Shown here one piece after another: positions 34,568 to 44,429 of a stretch of 64,000 nucleotides of DNA. The stretch is from Bacillota bacterium (GTDB taxonomy: Bacteria; Bacillota; Clostridia; Acetivibrionales; DSM-1351): the NCBI GenBank assembly GCA_023433945.1, contig JAEYTP010000079.1, positions 1 through 64,000 on the forward strand, in the 5' to 3' direction. The notes beneath the pieces are model-generated. The model saw only the letters and a list, made by a program, of their open reading frames with translations. It was not told the DNA's origin and searched no databases. The position numbers and the translations under genes are program-made. The stretch's first letter is position 1, and the number at the start of each line of letters is the position of its first letter.

Positions 34568-36583
34568 TTAAATAGTAAAACTTGATACAGTGTTATTTAG
34601 ATTTTTAATGCTATCCTTAATCTTTAATGTATCATTTTCAATTTCATTCGCCATATCCTTGATATAGGCAACACTCTGTGCAATACTTGTTGTTCCCTGT
34701 GCTCCTTCAGAGCTAGCCTTTGTTATCTCATCCATTGCCTGTGCTACATTTCTTATAGATGCGAGAAGTTCTTCCGAAGTAGCACTCAAATCAAACACCA
34801 GTCCATTTACATATTCTGCATCCTTATTATAGTTTTCGCCCACTTCTACCGATTCTTTAAAGCTTTTTACAACACTTGTTTCAATGTATTCGAGTGTTTG
34901 TCTTGATACATCTGATAGATTTTCTACCGCTTCAAATACATTAGCTATTGTACTTTGGATTTCGGTAACCGTTGACTTTGAATCTTCTGCAAGCTTCCTT
35001 ATTTCTGCGGCAACCACTGCAAATCCTTTTCCTGCTTCGCCCGCCCTTGCAGACTCAATAGCCGCGTTTAGAGCTAGCAGGTTTGTTTGTGTTGAAATCT
35101 GAAGAATGGTATTAGCAAGAACCTCAATTCTTTCAACCTGCTTTGCATTTTCTAATGCGTTTGCCATTGAACTTCTAACATTATCAATAGTATGTATGGC
35201 TTCCTGCTCCTTACGAATTGAATCTTCCTTCAGAGCTACAGCCTTTGTGCTTATATTATTTGCAGATATAGCACCACCCTGAGCTTTCGCAGCAATTACC
35301 TCTACAGAGTTTTCAATCTCTGCTGAGGTTGCATTTATCTGCTGGGTAGATGCCGCAGTTTCTTCCATCCCGGCCGATATTTGTTCTACTGTAGAAGAAG
35401 CGTCTTCTAAGTTTTCAACAAGCTTGGATAGATTCTGGCTAGATGTATCTATTGACCCTACAACAGCTTCCGTTTCACTTTTAATAGCAGATATAATGGA
35501 TATCATCTCCTTCTGCATCTCATCTATTGATATAGAAAGCTCGCCCAATTCATCTTTTCTCTTCACCCTTGTAATCTTGCTTGTAAGGTTTCCTGAAGCA
35601 ATTTGCTTTGCTACCTTAACTATATCTGAAATAATCTTTGTAATCCTTCCCAGATAAATAGATAAAAAGATAATTATTGAGGTAACAATTAAAACTACTA
35701 TAATGGTAACCTGCTTTAGATAACTATTTAGTGCAGAAGTAAAGTCACTAACTGTAAGAGTTGATACCAGGTACAAATCTAACCCTTCAATTTTTTGAGA
35801 GCTGTAGACCTTTGTCTCTCCATTAAATACCCCTCTATCTTCGTATTTGTCATTTGCTATTATTTTTTCTCCAAGGTCCTTTAAGCTTCCATTACTAATA
35901 TTAAATATTGTTTGTTCATTACTCTCATCTGTGCTATATGTAAAAGTAGGGTGTGAAACAAATTTTCCCTCCTTATCAATTACAAAAGGATATCCTCTTT
36001 CTCCAATCTTCTGATTTGAAAGTACATTTTGTAACTCTGTCAATTGAATATCAATACCTATTACTCCTAAGTTTATACCTTCTTTACTCTTAACGTTCTC
36101 TGACATTGTTATTACAGGTTTTTTTGTTATAGTATCTATGTAAATATTCGAATATACTACTTCTTCCTCATTACTTTGAGCCAACTTATACCACTCTGTC
36201 TCATTTGCTCTCCACGTTGGGTCATCTGGCACTGTCCCAGAACCAGTTATAATACCTCCATTAGGCCTTCCAATAAAAATTTCTGACACCCCATACTCTT
36301 CTTTTATCCTTATGAGTTGGCCCGCTAGATAAGTACTTACATCCTGATCATCTTCAGCTGAAGCTAAATAGTTTCTAGACGCTTCAAGTATAGATTCTCT
36401 GTCTTTAAAAAAATCATCAAGAATTTCATATATTATCTTTTCTTCCGCATTTAGTTGCTTATCCGCCATATCATTAATAATGCCTTGAGCAACATAGTAA
36501 CCCCATCCTCCAACAAAAATAAGTGCAATTGAAACAACAATACCAACCAGTAAAATTACTTTAGTTCTCAAACTTAGTTTCAT
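34568..36583 (-). CDS. Methyl-accepting chemotaxis protein (Cache sensor)
   Basis: The 671-residue receptor has an N-terminal membrane helix (about 8-30), a periplasmic-side double Cache domain (about 35-280), a second membrane helix and HAMP (about 290-365). The cytoplasmic signalling domain carries the hairpin tip ERIEVLANTILQISTQTNLL and ALNAAIESARAGEAGKGFAV. It detects an extracellular small ligand and controls CheA. AGGAGG precedes the ATG. The neighbouring gene at 36888-38903 is a tandem paralogue with almost the same signalling half but a clearly different sensor half. Confidence 0.93.
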   Translation of the reverse strand: MKLSLRTKVILLVGIVVSIALIFVGGWGYYVAQGIINDMADKQLNAEEKIIYEILDDFFKDRESILEASRNYLASAEDDQDVSTYLAGQLIRIKEEYGVSEIFIGRPNGGIITGSGTVPDDPTWRANETEWYKLAQSNEEEVVYSNIYIDTITKKPVITMSENVKSKEGINLGVIGIDIQLTELQNVLSNQKIGERGYPFVIDKEGKFVSHPTFTYSTDESNEQTIFNISNGSLKDLGEKIIANDKYEDRGVFNGETKVYSSQKIEGLDLYLVSTLTVSDFTSALNSYLKQVTIIVVLIVTSIIIFLSIYLGRITKIISDIVKVAKQIASGNLTSKITRVKRKDELGELSISIDEMQKEMISIISAIKSETEAVVGSIDTSSQNLSKLVENLEDASSTVEQISAGMEETAASTQQINATSAEIENSVEVIAAKAQGGAISANNISTKAVALKEDSIRKEQEAIHTIDNVRSSMANALENAKQVERIEVLANTILQISTQTNLLALNAAIESARAGEAGKGFAVVAAEIRKLAEDSKSTVTEIQSTIANVFEAVENLSDVSRQTLEYIETSVVKSFKESVEVGENYNKDAEYVNGLVFDLSATSEELLASIRNVAQAMDEITKASSEGAQGTTSIAQSVAYIKDMANEIENDTLKIKDSIKNLNNTVSSFTI

Positions 36584-36814
36584 ACCTACATCCTCCTAAT
36601 AATCTCAACAATAACCTGCCAAAAATAAAAATATTGAATTATGGTAAATCTAACTTAATATAGATAATGTCTTTACATATAATTGCATCTAGATTAAACA
36701 TAATTCTAATACATCTAAAGAATGATTACATGCTCAAAAAAATAATACCCACATCCTACTAATTAAAACAATGGGGCACTTACCAATCAGTTTGAGACTA
36801 TTCTGGGCGACAGT

Positions 36815-36850
36815 AAAAAAGCTATTTATACCCAATAGGTAAAAATAGCT
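36815..36850 (-). terminator. Terminator of the upstream chemoreceptor gene
   Basis: AGCTATTTTTACC pairs with GGGTATAAATAGCT and is followed on the minus strand by TTTTTT. The rest of the 305-bp gap between the two receptor genes shows no further feature. Confidence 0.85.
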
Positions 36851-36887
36851 CTTTATGCTTTAGTTTAAATTAATAACATATATTTAC

Positions 36888-38903
36888 TTAAATAACAAAC
36901 TGAGATACAGTATTATTTAGATTATTAATACTATCCTTAATTTTTAATGTATCATTTTCAATTTCATTAGCCATATCCTTGATATAGGCAACACTCTGAG
37001 CAATACTTGCTGTTCCTTGTGCTCCTTCAGAGCTAGCCTTTGTTATCTCATCCATTGCCAGTGCTACATTTCTTATAGATGCAAGAAGTTCTTCCGAAGT
37101 AGCACTCAAATCAAACACCAGTCCATTTACATAATCTGCATCCTTATTATAGTTTTCGCCCACCTCTACCGATTCTTTAAAGCTTTTTATAACACTTGTT
37201 TCAATGTATTCGAGCGTTTGTTTTGATACTTCTGACAGGTTTTCTACCGCTTTAAATACGTTAACTATTGTACTTTGAATTTCGGTAACCGTTGACTTTG
37301 AATCTTCTGCAAGCTTTCTTATTTCTGCGGCAACCACAGCAAATCCTTTTCCTGCTTCACCCGCCCTTGCAGACTCAATAGCTGCGTTTAATGCAAGTAG
37401 GTTTGTTTGTGTTGAGATTTGAAGAATGGTATTTGCAAGAACCTCAATTCTTTCAACCTGCTTTGCATTTTCTAATGCAGTTGCCATTGAACTTCTAACA
37501 TTATCAATAGTATGCACCGCTTCCTGTTCCTTACGAATTGAGTCATCCTTTAGAGCTACAGCCTTTGTGCTTATATTATTTGCAGATTCAGCACCATCTT
37601 GAGCTTTTGCAGCAATTACCTCGACGGAGTTTTCAATCTCTGCTGAGGTTGCATTTATCTGCTGGGTAGATGCTGCTGTTTCTTCCATCCCCGCCGATAT
37701 TTGTTCTACTGTAGAAGAAGCATCCTCCAGGTTTTCAACAAGTTTGGATAGATTATTACTAGTAGTATCTATTGACACTACGACGGATCCCGTTTCACTT
37801 TTAATAACAGATATAATTGATATCATCGCATTTTGCATATCACTAATTGATCTCGAAAGTACGCCTAACTCATCATTTCTGTTAATACGCGCAATTACGC
37901 TTGTAAGGTTTCCAGCTGCAATCTTCTTTGTAATGTTAGCTAAGCTAGAAATAATACTTGTTATTTTGCCAATATAAAAAGTTAAAAAGATAATAATTAA
38001 TGCAACTACTATTACTACACTCAAGCCCATTAAGTACACATATGTATTCAGAACTGATGTGAAATCATCTAGTTCTAGTGTTGACACTAGGTACATGTCA
38101 GTTCCATTTACTTTTTGAGAGGTATAAATCTTGGTCTCTCCATTAAATTCGCCTCTCTCTTCATATTCAGTGTTTGCTATTATTTTTTCTCCAATGTCCT
38201 TTAAGCTTCCATTACTAATATTAAATATTGTTTGTTGATTTTTCTCGTCCGTACTATATGTAAAATTGCGGTGGGAAACAAATTTTCCCTCTTTATCAAT
38301 TATAAATGAATATCCGTGTTCTCCGATATGGTACTCTTCCAATACATTTTTTAATTCGGTTAGCTGTATATCAATGGCAACTACTCCTAAGTTAAACCCA
38401 TCATTACTTTTAACATTTTCAGCAATAGTTATTTCGGGCTCTTTTGAATTACTGTCTACAAATATATCCGAATACACTATTACCTCATCATTACTTTGAG
38501 CAAGCTTATACCACTCGCTATCATATACTTTTAAAGAAGCTTCTTTAGATCCCTCTCCAGATGCATTAATAACACTTCCATCGGGCTTTGCTATGTAAAT
38601 ATCTGAAATTTTATACTTATCCTTTAACTTTTTATATTGCGTCTCTAGATAAGCCTTAGCTTCCTTGTCATCTATGTTGGCAGCAATGTGATTTTTTGTG
38701 GATTCCAAAATAGATTCCCTGTCTGCAAAAAAATTATCAAGTATTTCGAAAACCAGCTTCTCTTCTACATTTACTTGCTTGTCTGCCATTTCAATAATAA
38801 TATCTTCTGCAATATTATATCCCAGCGCACCAACAAGAATAAGTGCAATTGAAACAACAATGCCAATCAGTAAATTCATTTTGGTTCTTAGGCCTAGCTT
38901 CAT
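36888..38903 (-). CDS. Methyl-accepting chemotaxis protein, tandem paralogue
   Basis: This 671-residue receptor has the same length and architecture as its downstream neighbour: membrane helix, Cache domain (about 35-280), membrane helix, HAMP and signalling domain with the same EVLANTILQISTQTNLLALN tip. From about residue 375 onward the two proteins differ at only a few positions. The Cache domains differ at many positions (for example GRPNGGIITGSG versus AKPDGSVINASG), implying different ligands. Each gene has its own ribosome-binding site and terminator. Confidence 0.93.
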   Translation of the reverse strand: MKLGLRTKMNLLIGIVVSIALILVGALGYNIAEDIIIEMADKQVNVEEKLVFEILDNFFADRESILESTKNHIAANIDDKEAKAYLETQYKKLKDKYKISDIYIAKPDGSVINASGEGSKEASLKVYDSEWYKLAQSNDEVIVYSDIFVDSNSKEPEITIAENVKSNDGFNLGVVAIDIQLTELKNVLEEYHIGEHGYSFIIDKEGKFVSHRNFTYSTDEKNQQTIFNISNGSLKDIGEKIIANTEYEERGEFNGETKIYTSQKVNGTDMYLVSTLELDDFTSVLNTYVYLMGLSVVIVVALIIIFLTFYIGKITSIISSLANITKKIAAGNLTSVIARINRNDELGVLSRSISDMQNAMISIISVIKSETGSVVVSIDTTSNNLSKLVENLEDASSTVEQISAGMEETAASTQQINATSAEIENSVEVIAAKAQDGAESANNISTKAVALKDDSIRKEQEAVHTIDNVRSSMATALENAKQVERIEVLANTILQISTQTNLLALNAAIESARAGEAGKGFAVVAAEIRKLAEDSKSTVTEIQSTIVNVFKAVENLSEVSKQTLEYIETSVIKSFKESVEVGENYNKDADYVNGLVFDLSATSEELLASIRNVALAMDEITKASSEGAQGTASIAQSVAYIKDMANEIENDTLKIKDSINNLNNTVSQFVI

Positions 38904-39111
38904 AAAATAATCCCCCTAATTTTACATATAACTCATATAATAAAAATTATGAGCTGCATTATAAATTTATCATAATTTACATAATCACTCAACATATTAT
39001 TGTGATTAGTTTAATAAATAAATAATTAAAAGTATTTTACACATAATTTCAATAAGGTTACACATTATAAAAATAATGCCCATAGTTCTTAATAATGGAG
39101 GATATAGATAT

Positions 39112-40131
39112 ATGTTCATACCAAATACAGTTATCATAGAGAAGGACATTCTTACAAACGCCGAAGGAAATCGCCTTTATAAATACTTTGAAGAAGCAGG
39201 AAAAGAAATTATTATTGTAAACTCTAATCGAGCTAAATCCAGCATCCAAGGTGACACAATCTATGAGAAGTACCGCGCCGGAAAAAATACTCTTGTAATA
39301 GGTTCAAAAAAAAGCTTGAAATTCCAGACCTGCAAGCCCTCAGCCCATTATCAACTCCCATTGGTAAGCGGCTGCATAGGGCAATGCGAATATTGCTATC
39401 TAAATACACAACTAGGCGACAAACCATTTATAAAAATCCATCTTAATATTAATGAGATACTACAGCAAGCTCAAAAATATATAGATGAGAGGCTGCCGGA
39501 GACAACGATATTTGAAGGTGCCGCTACATCAGATCCTGTGCCGGTGGAGCCGTATTCCCATGCCCTAGAGAAAAGTATTACCTTCTTTGCAAACCAACCT
39601 AACGCTCGCTTCAGATTTGTAACAAAATACAGTGATATTGATAACCTATTAGATATTGAGCACAATAATCACACAGAAGTACGGTTCAGCCTCAATACAA
39701 AAATAGTAATTGATAAATATGAACACAAAACGGCGTCCGCAAACAAGCGCATAGAGGCTAGTTCAAAAATTTCAGCTGCCGGTTATCCAATGGGCTTTAT
39801 TATAGCACCGGTGTTTATTTATGATGGCTGGAAGGAGGAATATCGTTCGCTATTGACAGATCTAAGAGAAAGGATGCCTGCTAAACTACCATACCATCCC
39901 AGCTTTGAAGTAATCTCACACCGATTTACAACAAGAGCAAAAAATAGAATATTGGAGATTTTCCCAACAACAGAACTTGATATGGATGAACAAACAAGGC
40001 AATTCAAATATGGACAATTTGGGTATGGAAAATACATGTATCCAAAAGATCAATTAGCAGAGATGAAAGCTTTCTTTAAAGAGCAGATTTCTGAAATATT
40101 CAGTGAAAGTGAGATAAAGTATATTATTTAA
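39112..40131 (+). CDS. splB: Spore photoproduct lyase family radical SAM protein
   Basis: The 339-residue protein has the radical SAM cluster motif Cys88-x3-Cys92-x2-Cys95 (SGCIGQCEYCYL). The tyrosines Tyr94 and Tyr96 correspond to the radical-relay tyrosines of Bacillus SplB. The ATG at 39112 follows GGAGG. The enzyme would reverse the spore photoproduct thymine dimer in germinating spores. At the position equivalent to the Bacillus hydrogen-donor Cys141 this protein has Ala138 (IFEGAATSDP), which makes its chemistry uncertain. It is followed 57 bp later by a transporter gene. Confidence 0.85.
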   Translation: MFIPNTVIIEKDILTNAEGNRLYKYFEEAGKEIIIVNSNRAKSSIQGDTIYEKYRAGKNTLVIGSKKSLKFQTCKPSAHYQLPLVSGCIGQCEYCYLNTQLGDKPFIKIHLNINEILQQAQKYIDERLPETTIFEGAATSDPVPVEPYSHALEKSITFFANQPNARFRFVTKYSDIDNLLDIEHNNHTEVRFSLNTKIVIDKYEHKTASANKRIEASSKISAAGYPMGFIIAPVFIYDGWKEEYRSLLTDLRERMPAKLPYHPSFEVISHRFTTRAKNRILEIFPTTELDMDEQTRQFKYGQFGYGKYMYPKDQLAEMKAFFKEQISEIFSESEIKYII

Positions 40132-40188
40132 CTAAAAATGCATAATAAAAAAATATACCTTACTCTTAATGCAAAAGGAGACTTGCAC

Positions 40189-41529
40189 TTGGACAATAAA
40201 CGTGACCACTGGTCGTCTAGCTTTGGGTTTATTATGGCAGCTGCTAGCGCAGCAATAGGTTTGGGTAATCTATGGAAATTCCCTTACGTAGTTGGAATGA
40301 ACGGAGGAGCCTTATTTTTAATAGTATATCTCGTCCTTATGCTCTTCATAGGTGTACCAATACTTATCAGTGAAATGGCGCTTGGACGGCATACTCAGCT
40401 GAATGCAGTTGGAGCATATAAGAAAATAAGCAAGAAATGGGAATTTGTTGGTGCCCTAGGCATAATATGTGCGTTTGTAATTTTAGCCTACTATAGTGTT
40501 GTAGGCGGTTGGGTAATAAAATATATATACAGCTATTTTATTGGAGCAAATCTTTCATCTCCGAGCGATTTCTTTAATATATTTGTTACAAAGCAATACG
40601 AGCCTATTATATGGCAATTTGGATTTATTGCTGCAAGTGCAGTAATAGTAATGGCTGGAGTATCAAACGGAATAGAAAAAATAAGTAAAATTCTATTACC
40701 TGCGTTAATTATATTGATTATTGTTGTAATGATAAAAGCACTAACACTTCCTAATGCAATTAAGGGAGTAAAATTCTTTATAGTACCAAACTTCAATGAT
40801 ATCAAAAGCTTTGGGGACGTAGGGCGGATCTTCCTCACTTCTATGGGGCAGGTATTCTTCAGCCTAAGCCTTGGAATGGGAGCAATAATAACCTATGGAA
40901 GCTACCTAGGTAAAGGGACAAATATACAGAAGGATGGCATTATTATACCCTTACTAGATTCTGCAATCGCTGTTCTTGCAGGCTTTACAATACTTCCTGC
41001 AGTATTCTCTTTTGGCTTTGCACCTCAGGCGGGGCCAGGTCTGATATTTCAAACGCTGCCTGCGGTGTTCAATCATATGGTAGGAGGTAGGCTTTTGGGG
41101 CTTGTATTCTTTTTAATAGTTTTCTTTGCTGCAATAACTTCAGCTATATCTCTGCTGGAGGTTATTGTGTCCTACCTTATAGATACATTTAGGTGGAGCC
41201 GCCTCGCGTCAACTATCCTTCCTTCTGTATTAATATTTGTAGTGGGTGCATTTGCTTCACTATCTTTCGGACCTCTTAAGCACATGCTGATTTTTAATAT
41301 GAGCTTTTTTGACTTTTGTACTTTCATTACTGATAAGTTATTAATGCCGATTGGAGGATTCCTGCTATGTGTGTTTGTGGGATATGTTTGGGGTGTCAGA
41401 AATGTTACTGAAGAAATATCCAATAAAGGAACAATTTCATTTAAGCTTAGAGGTGTTTATTCCATAATAATAAAATATGTAGCACCGGTAGCCATATTAA
41501 TCATATTTATAACTTCTCTATTTGAGTAG
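40189..41529 (+). CDS. NSS family sodium-dependent transporter
   Basis: The roughly 446-residue protein has eleven or twelve membrane helices and the LeuT-fold signature AAASAAIGLGNLWKFPYVVG in helix 1, with FFSLSLGMGAIITYGSY in helix 6. It couples sodium entry to uptake of an amino acid or related solute. The proposed TTG start at 40189 has AAAGGAG eight bases upstream; an ATG at 40138 has no such site. A hairpin terminator follows. The substrate is unknown; tyrosine, tryptophan or leucine are known for relatives. Confidence 0.88.
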   Translation: MDNKRDHWSSSFGFIMAAASAAIGLGNLWKFPYVVGMNGGALFLIVYLVLMLFIGVPILISEMALGRHTQLNAVGAYKKISKKWEFVGALGIICAFVILAYYSVVGGWVIKYIYSYFIGANLSSPSDFFNIFVTKQYEPIIWQFGFIAASAVIVMAGVSNGIEKISKILLPALIILIIVVMIKALTLPNAIKGVKFFIVPNFNDIKSFGDVGRIFLTSMGQVFFSLSLGMGAIITYGSYLGKGTNIQKDGIIIPLLDSAIAVLAGFTILPAVFSFGFAPQAGPGLIFQTLPAVFNHMVGGRLLGLVFFLIVFFAAITSAISLLEVIVSYLIDTFRWSRLASTILPSVLIFVVGAFASLSFGPLKHMLIFNMSFFDFCTFITDKLLMPIGGFLLCVFVGYVWGVRNVTEEISNKGTISFKLRGVYSIIIKYVAPVAILIIFITSLFE

Positions 41530-41552
41530 TAAGAAATTACAACTACACTAGG

Positions 41553-41596
41553 AAGGGAATGTGATAAGAAATACTCACATTCCCTTTTGTTTTTTA
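41553..41596. terminator. Hairpin terminator after the NSS transporter gene
   Basis: AAGGGAATGTGA pairs with TCACATTCCCTT, followed by TTGTTTTTT on the plus strand. It also lies directly after pstA on the other strand, where it closes the truncated pst operon. Confidence 0.88.
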
Positions 41597-41616
41597 TTTG
41601 CATTCTATTTTTATAG

Positions 41617-42471
41617 TTATGCTTTACCCGTTACCTTTTTCTTTAGCTTACCTGCAATTATAGTTGCGCAGAGGTTTATAAGTGCAACAATGATAATTAA
41701 AATGCTTGCTGTTGCGTAAGACTGTTCAAATGAAATTCCTTCTTTTGCAAGCAGATAAAGATGAACTGCAAGTGTTCTACCCGAATCGGATACTGCATGC
41801 GGAATTCTAGTGACCATTCCTACCGTAAAATATACTGCTGCAGTTTCCCCTACTATACGGCCTATGCTTAATATAACTGCTGTCATGATTCCCGGTATTG
41901 CTGTTGGAAGGATAACTTTATATATAGTAGTCCACAACGTTGCCCCCAATGCAAGGCTTCCTTCCTTGTACGAGATAGGTACAGTTTTTATGGCTTCTTC
42001 TGTAGTTCTGATAATAGTAGGCAGAACCATAATACTTAGTGTTAATGCACCTGCTATTATAGAAAACTTAAGCTGTAGTATATTTACAAAGAACAAAAAT
42101 CCAAACAAACCATATATTATAGATGGAATTCCTGCGAGGCTCTCAGTGGCAAACCTTATAAAATTCAGCAGTCTCCCCTGCTTTGCGTATTGAGTCAGAT
42201 AGATAGCAGCAAATATACCTATTGGAGTAGCAATAATTATGGTAACTAATATAACATACAATGTAGTTAATATCATAGGGAGTATTCCCTCCTGCTCTCC
42301 TTTATATGGAGTGGAAATAAACTCCCAGGTTATGTGTGGCAATCCCTTTGCCAGGATATATATAATAATAGCTGCAAGGGCCGCAACTGCAAGTATGGCA
42401 GCTGTCCAAATAATTGTTTTTGCAATGATATCTGAAACCCTTATCTTGCCTCTCTTAACATTGCTACTCAT
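41617..42471 (-). CDS. pstA: Phosphate ABC transporter permease PstA
   Basis: The 284-residue permease has six membrane helices and the PstA/PstC coupling loop GSLALGATLWTTIYKVILPT followed by AIPGIMTAVILSIGRIVGET. The start overlaps the pstC stop (TAATG), so the two are co-translated. It is the last gene of the operon; the ATPase PstB and regulator PhoU usually follow but are missing here, replaced by a hairpin and a convergent gene. Confidence 0.93.
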   Translation of the reverse strand: MSSNVKRGKIRVSDIIAKTIIWTAAILAVAALAAIIIYILAKGLPHITWEFISTPYKGEQEGILPMILTTLYVILVTIIIATPIGIFAAIYLTQYAKQGRLLNFIRFATESLAGIPSIIYGLFGFLFFVNILQLKFSIIAGALTLSIMVLPTIIRTTEEAIKTVPISYKEGSLALGATLWTTIYKVILPTAIPGIMTAVILSIGRIVGETAAVYFTVGMVTRIPHAVSDSGRTLAVHLYLLAKEGISFEQSYATASILIIIVALINLCATIIAGKLKKKVTGKA

Positions 42472-43352
42472 TATGCTTTCTCCTTCCTGCCTCTTTGAAG
42501 GACATTAATAATAAGATTTAAAATCATTATAAATACGAATAATACAACGCCTGTTGCGAAGAGCGCATCTTGATGGATTCCTGAGGCGTACCCCATCTCC
42601 ATGGCGATGTTAGCAGTAAGTGTTCTCACACTATCTGTTATTGCTTTTGGGAACAGCGCGGTGTTTCCTGCTACCAATATAACTGCCATTGTCTCGCCTA
42701 TTGCTCTACCAGCTCCAAGTGCTATAGAAGCATATATTCCTGACTTTGCAGCAGGTAGTATGACCTTGAAAATAGTTTGTATATGAGTAGCACCCAAGGC
42801 AAGAGAACCCTGCTTGTATGAATCAGGAACAGCATTTATAGCAGTTTCCGAAATGCTTACTATGGTTGGAAGAATCATTATTGATAAAATAATAATTACT
42901 GCTAACAAGCTGTTTCCTGCCCCGCCAGGATCAAGATATTTTATAATCATGGGTACTACTACTACAACTCCAAAAAAACCAAAAACTACTGAGGGAATAC
43001 CTGCAAGAAGCTGTATAGCAGGCCTAACTATTCTTACCATCCACTTTGGTGCCAGTTCAGCCAAAAATACTGCTGTAAGTATACCGATGAAAGTACCTAT
43101 AATGAGTGAACCTAAGGTAGCCAGAATTGATGCTACTATCATAGGTGCAATACCGAAATCCTTATTTAAAGGCTCCCAATTACTTCCGAATATAAATCGT
43201 GGAATACCTACTTCAAAGAATGCAGGAGCGCCTTTTGCAAATATATATACAGCTATTATTACTAATGATAAAATCGAAATAACTGCCGAAATGAGAAGTA
43301 TCATTTCTATTACTTTTTCACCAATATACTTAGGTTTGGAGATTAATTTCAT
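42471..43352 (-). CDS. pstC: Phosphate ABC transporter permease PstC
   Basis: The 293-residue permease has six membrane helices, IPSVVFGFFGVVVVVPMI in the middle, and the coupling loop GSLALGATHIQTIFKVILPA followed by GAGRAIGETMAV. It forms the membrane channel with PstA. AAAGGA lies upstream at long spacing from the ATG. It is the second gene after pstS, 96 bp downstream, under the same PhoP-box promoter. Confidence 0.93.
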   Translation of the reverse strand: MKLISKPKYIGEKVIEMILLISAVISILSLVIIAVYIFAKGAPAFFEVGIPRFIFGSNWEPLNKDFGIAPMIVASILATLGSLIIGTFIGILTAVFLAELAPKWMVRIVRPAIQLLAGIPSVVFGFFGVVVVVPMIIKYLDPGGAGNSLLAVIIILSIMILPTIVSISETAINAVPDSYKQGSLALGATHIQTIFKVILPAAKSGIYASIALGAGRAIGETMAVILVAGNTALFPKAITDSVRTLTANIAMEMGYASGIHQDALFATGVVLFVFIMILNLIINVLQRGRKEKA

Positions 43353-43425
43353 AGTTTGCCTAATTCCTTTCTATAATATCTGTTTGGTATACACATCATA
43401 TGCGAAAAACAGATCACCCACCAAA

Positions 43426-43457
43426 ATGTGTTTTACTTCGCTTGTGCTTTACTTCGC
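43426..43457 (-). repeat. 16-bp tandem duplication spanning the pstS stop codon
   Basis: Units 43442-43457 and 43426-43441 share GCGAAGTAAA and ACA. The gene-proximal copy encodes the final Ala-Lys-stop of PstS. Confidence 0.88.
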
Positions 43458-44330
43458 TGATATATAGTCTTTTGAAATTATTTCTTGAGCCTCGTCGCTC
43501 ATAACATAGTCTAAAAAATCCTGTGCGTTATCACTAAGCTTGCCCTTTGTTACTAATAAAAATGACCTTCCGAGAGGATATGAGTTATCCCTAATAGTTT
43601 CAGGTGTGCACTCAACACCATCAATGGATATACTTACTACTGAATCATCAACTGCAGCCAGCGAAATATAGCCAATTGCATTATGCTTGCTAGCTACATT
43701 CGTCTTTATGGCACCTGAGCTGTCAAAAATTAATGCCTTCTTTGTGACCAAGCTCTTGACCCTATCATCATTCTTTATTTGTAGATCGAGCATTTCTTCA
43801 AAAGCTGCTCTGGTACCAGCGCCATCTTCTCTTGACAAAACGATAATAGGACTATCGGGCCCTCCTACTTCCTTCCAGTTTTTAATCTCACCTTTAAATA
43901 TCTTCTGAACCTGTTCCATGGTAAAATCTATTACTGGGTTTGACGGATTGGTTACTATTGCTATACCATCAAGAGCCATAACGTGCTCTGTTAGTGTACC
44001 CTTTTCAGAATCCTTCAAGTCTCGTGATGACATCCCGATTTGAGCTGTTCCATCTATAGCAGCCTTAATGCCTTGGGAAGATCCAACCTGCTGAATGTCA
44101 ACCAAAATGTTAGGATTTTTATCAGAAAACTCGTCAGCAAGCTGCTGCATAAGTGGACCTACTGATGTAGAACCAATTACCGATACATTACTACCAGGCA
44201 TATCTCCTGTATTGCTAGTACTGGTGTCACTAATACCTGTCGTGCTTGAAGTACAGCCTGTTATTCCTATTGCAAATGTTAAAATTAAAGCCACAACAGT
44301 TAATATTCTATAAAATAAAGCCTTAGTCAT
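43449..44330 (-). CDS. pstS: Phosphate-binding lipoprotein PstS
   Basis: The 293-residue lipoprotein has lipobox GITGC (Cys26), a Ser/Thr-rich linker, and phosphate-site motifs GSTSVGPLMQ, GSSQGIKAAIDGTAQIGMSS and SREDGAGTRAAFEEML. It captures phosphate at the cell surface for PstCA. GGAGGG precedes the ATG. The promoter region carries four PhoP-type hexamers (44389-44429), so expression should rise under phosphate limitation. The stop codon region is duplicated. Confidence 0.93.
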   Translation of the reverse strand: MTKALFYRILTVVALILTFAIGITGCTSSTTGISDTSTSNTGDMPGSNVSVIGSTSVGPLMQQLADEFSDKNPNILVDIQQVGSSQGIKAAIDGTAQIGMSSRDLKDSEKGTLTEHVMALDGIAIVTNPSNPVIDFTMEQVQKIFKGEIKNWKEVGGPDSPIIVLSREDGAGTRAAFEEMLDLQIKNDDRVKSLVTKKALIFDSSGAIKTNVASKHNAIGYISLAAVDDSVVSISIDGVECTPETIRDNSYPLGRSFLLVTKGKLSDNAQDFLDYVMSDEAQEIISKDYISAK

Positions 44331-44388
44331 TATTCCCTCCGTGTAAGTGTATCTATAATTGCATTTTATTAAACGTTTTTTAGAGCAT

Positions 44389-44429
44389 CATTAATAAAAT
44401 GTTAGATTTGTGTTAACACAGTATGTAAA
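44389..44429 (-). promoter_or_regulatory. PhoP box upstream of pstS
   Basis: On the minus strand hexamers TTTACA, TTAACA, CTAACA and TTAATG occur in tandem, the last three exactly 11 bp apart (plus-strand positions 44411, 44400, 44389). This fits the Gram-positive PhoP consensus TT(A/C/T)ACA with about 5-bp gaps. Confidence 0.72.
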
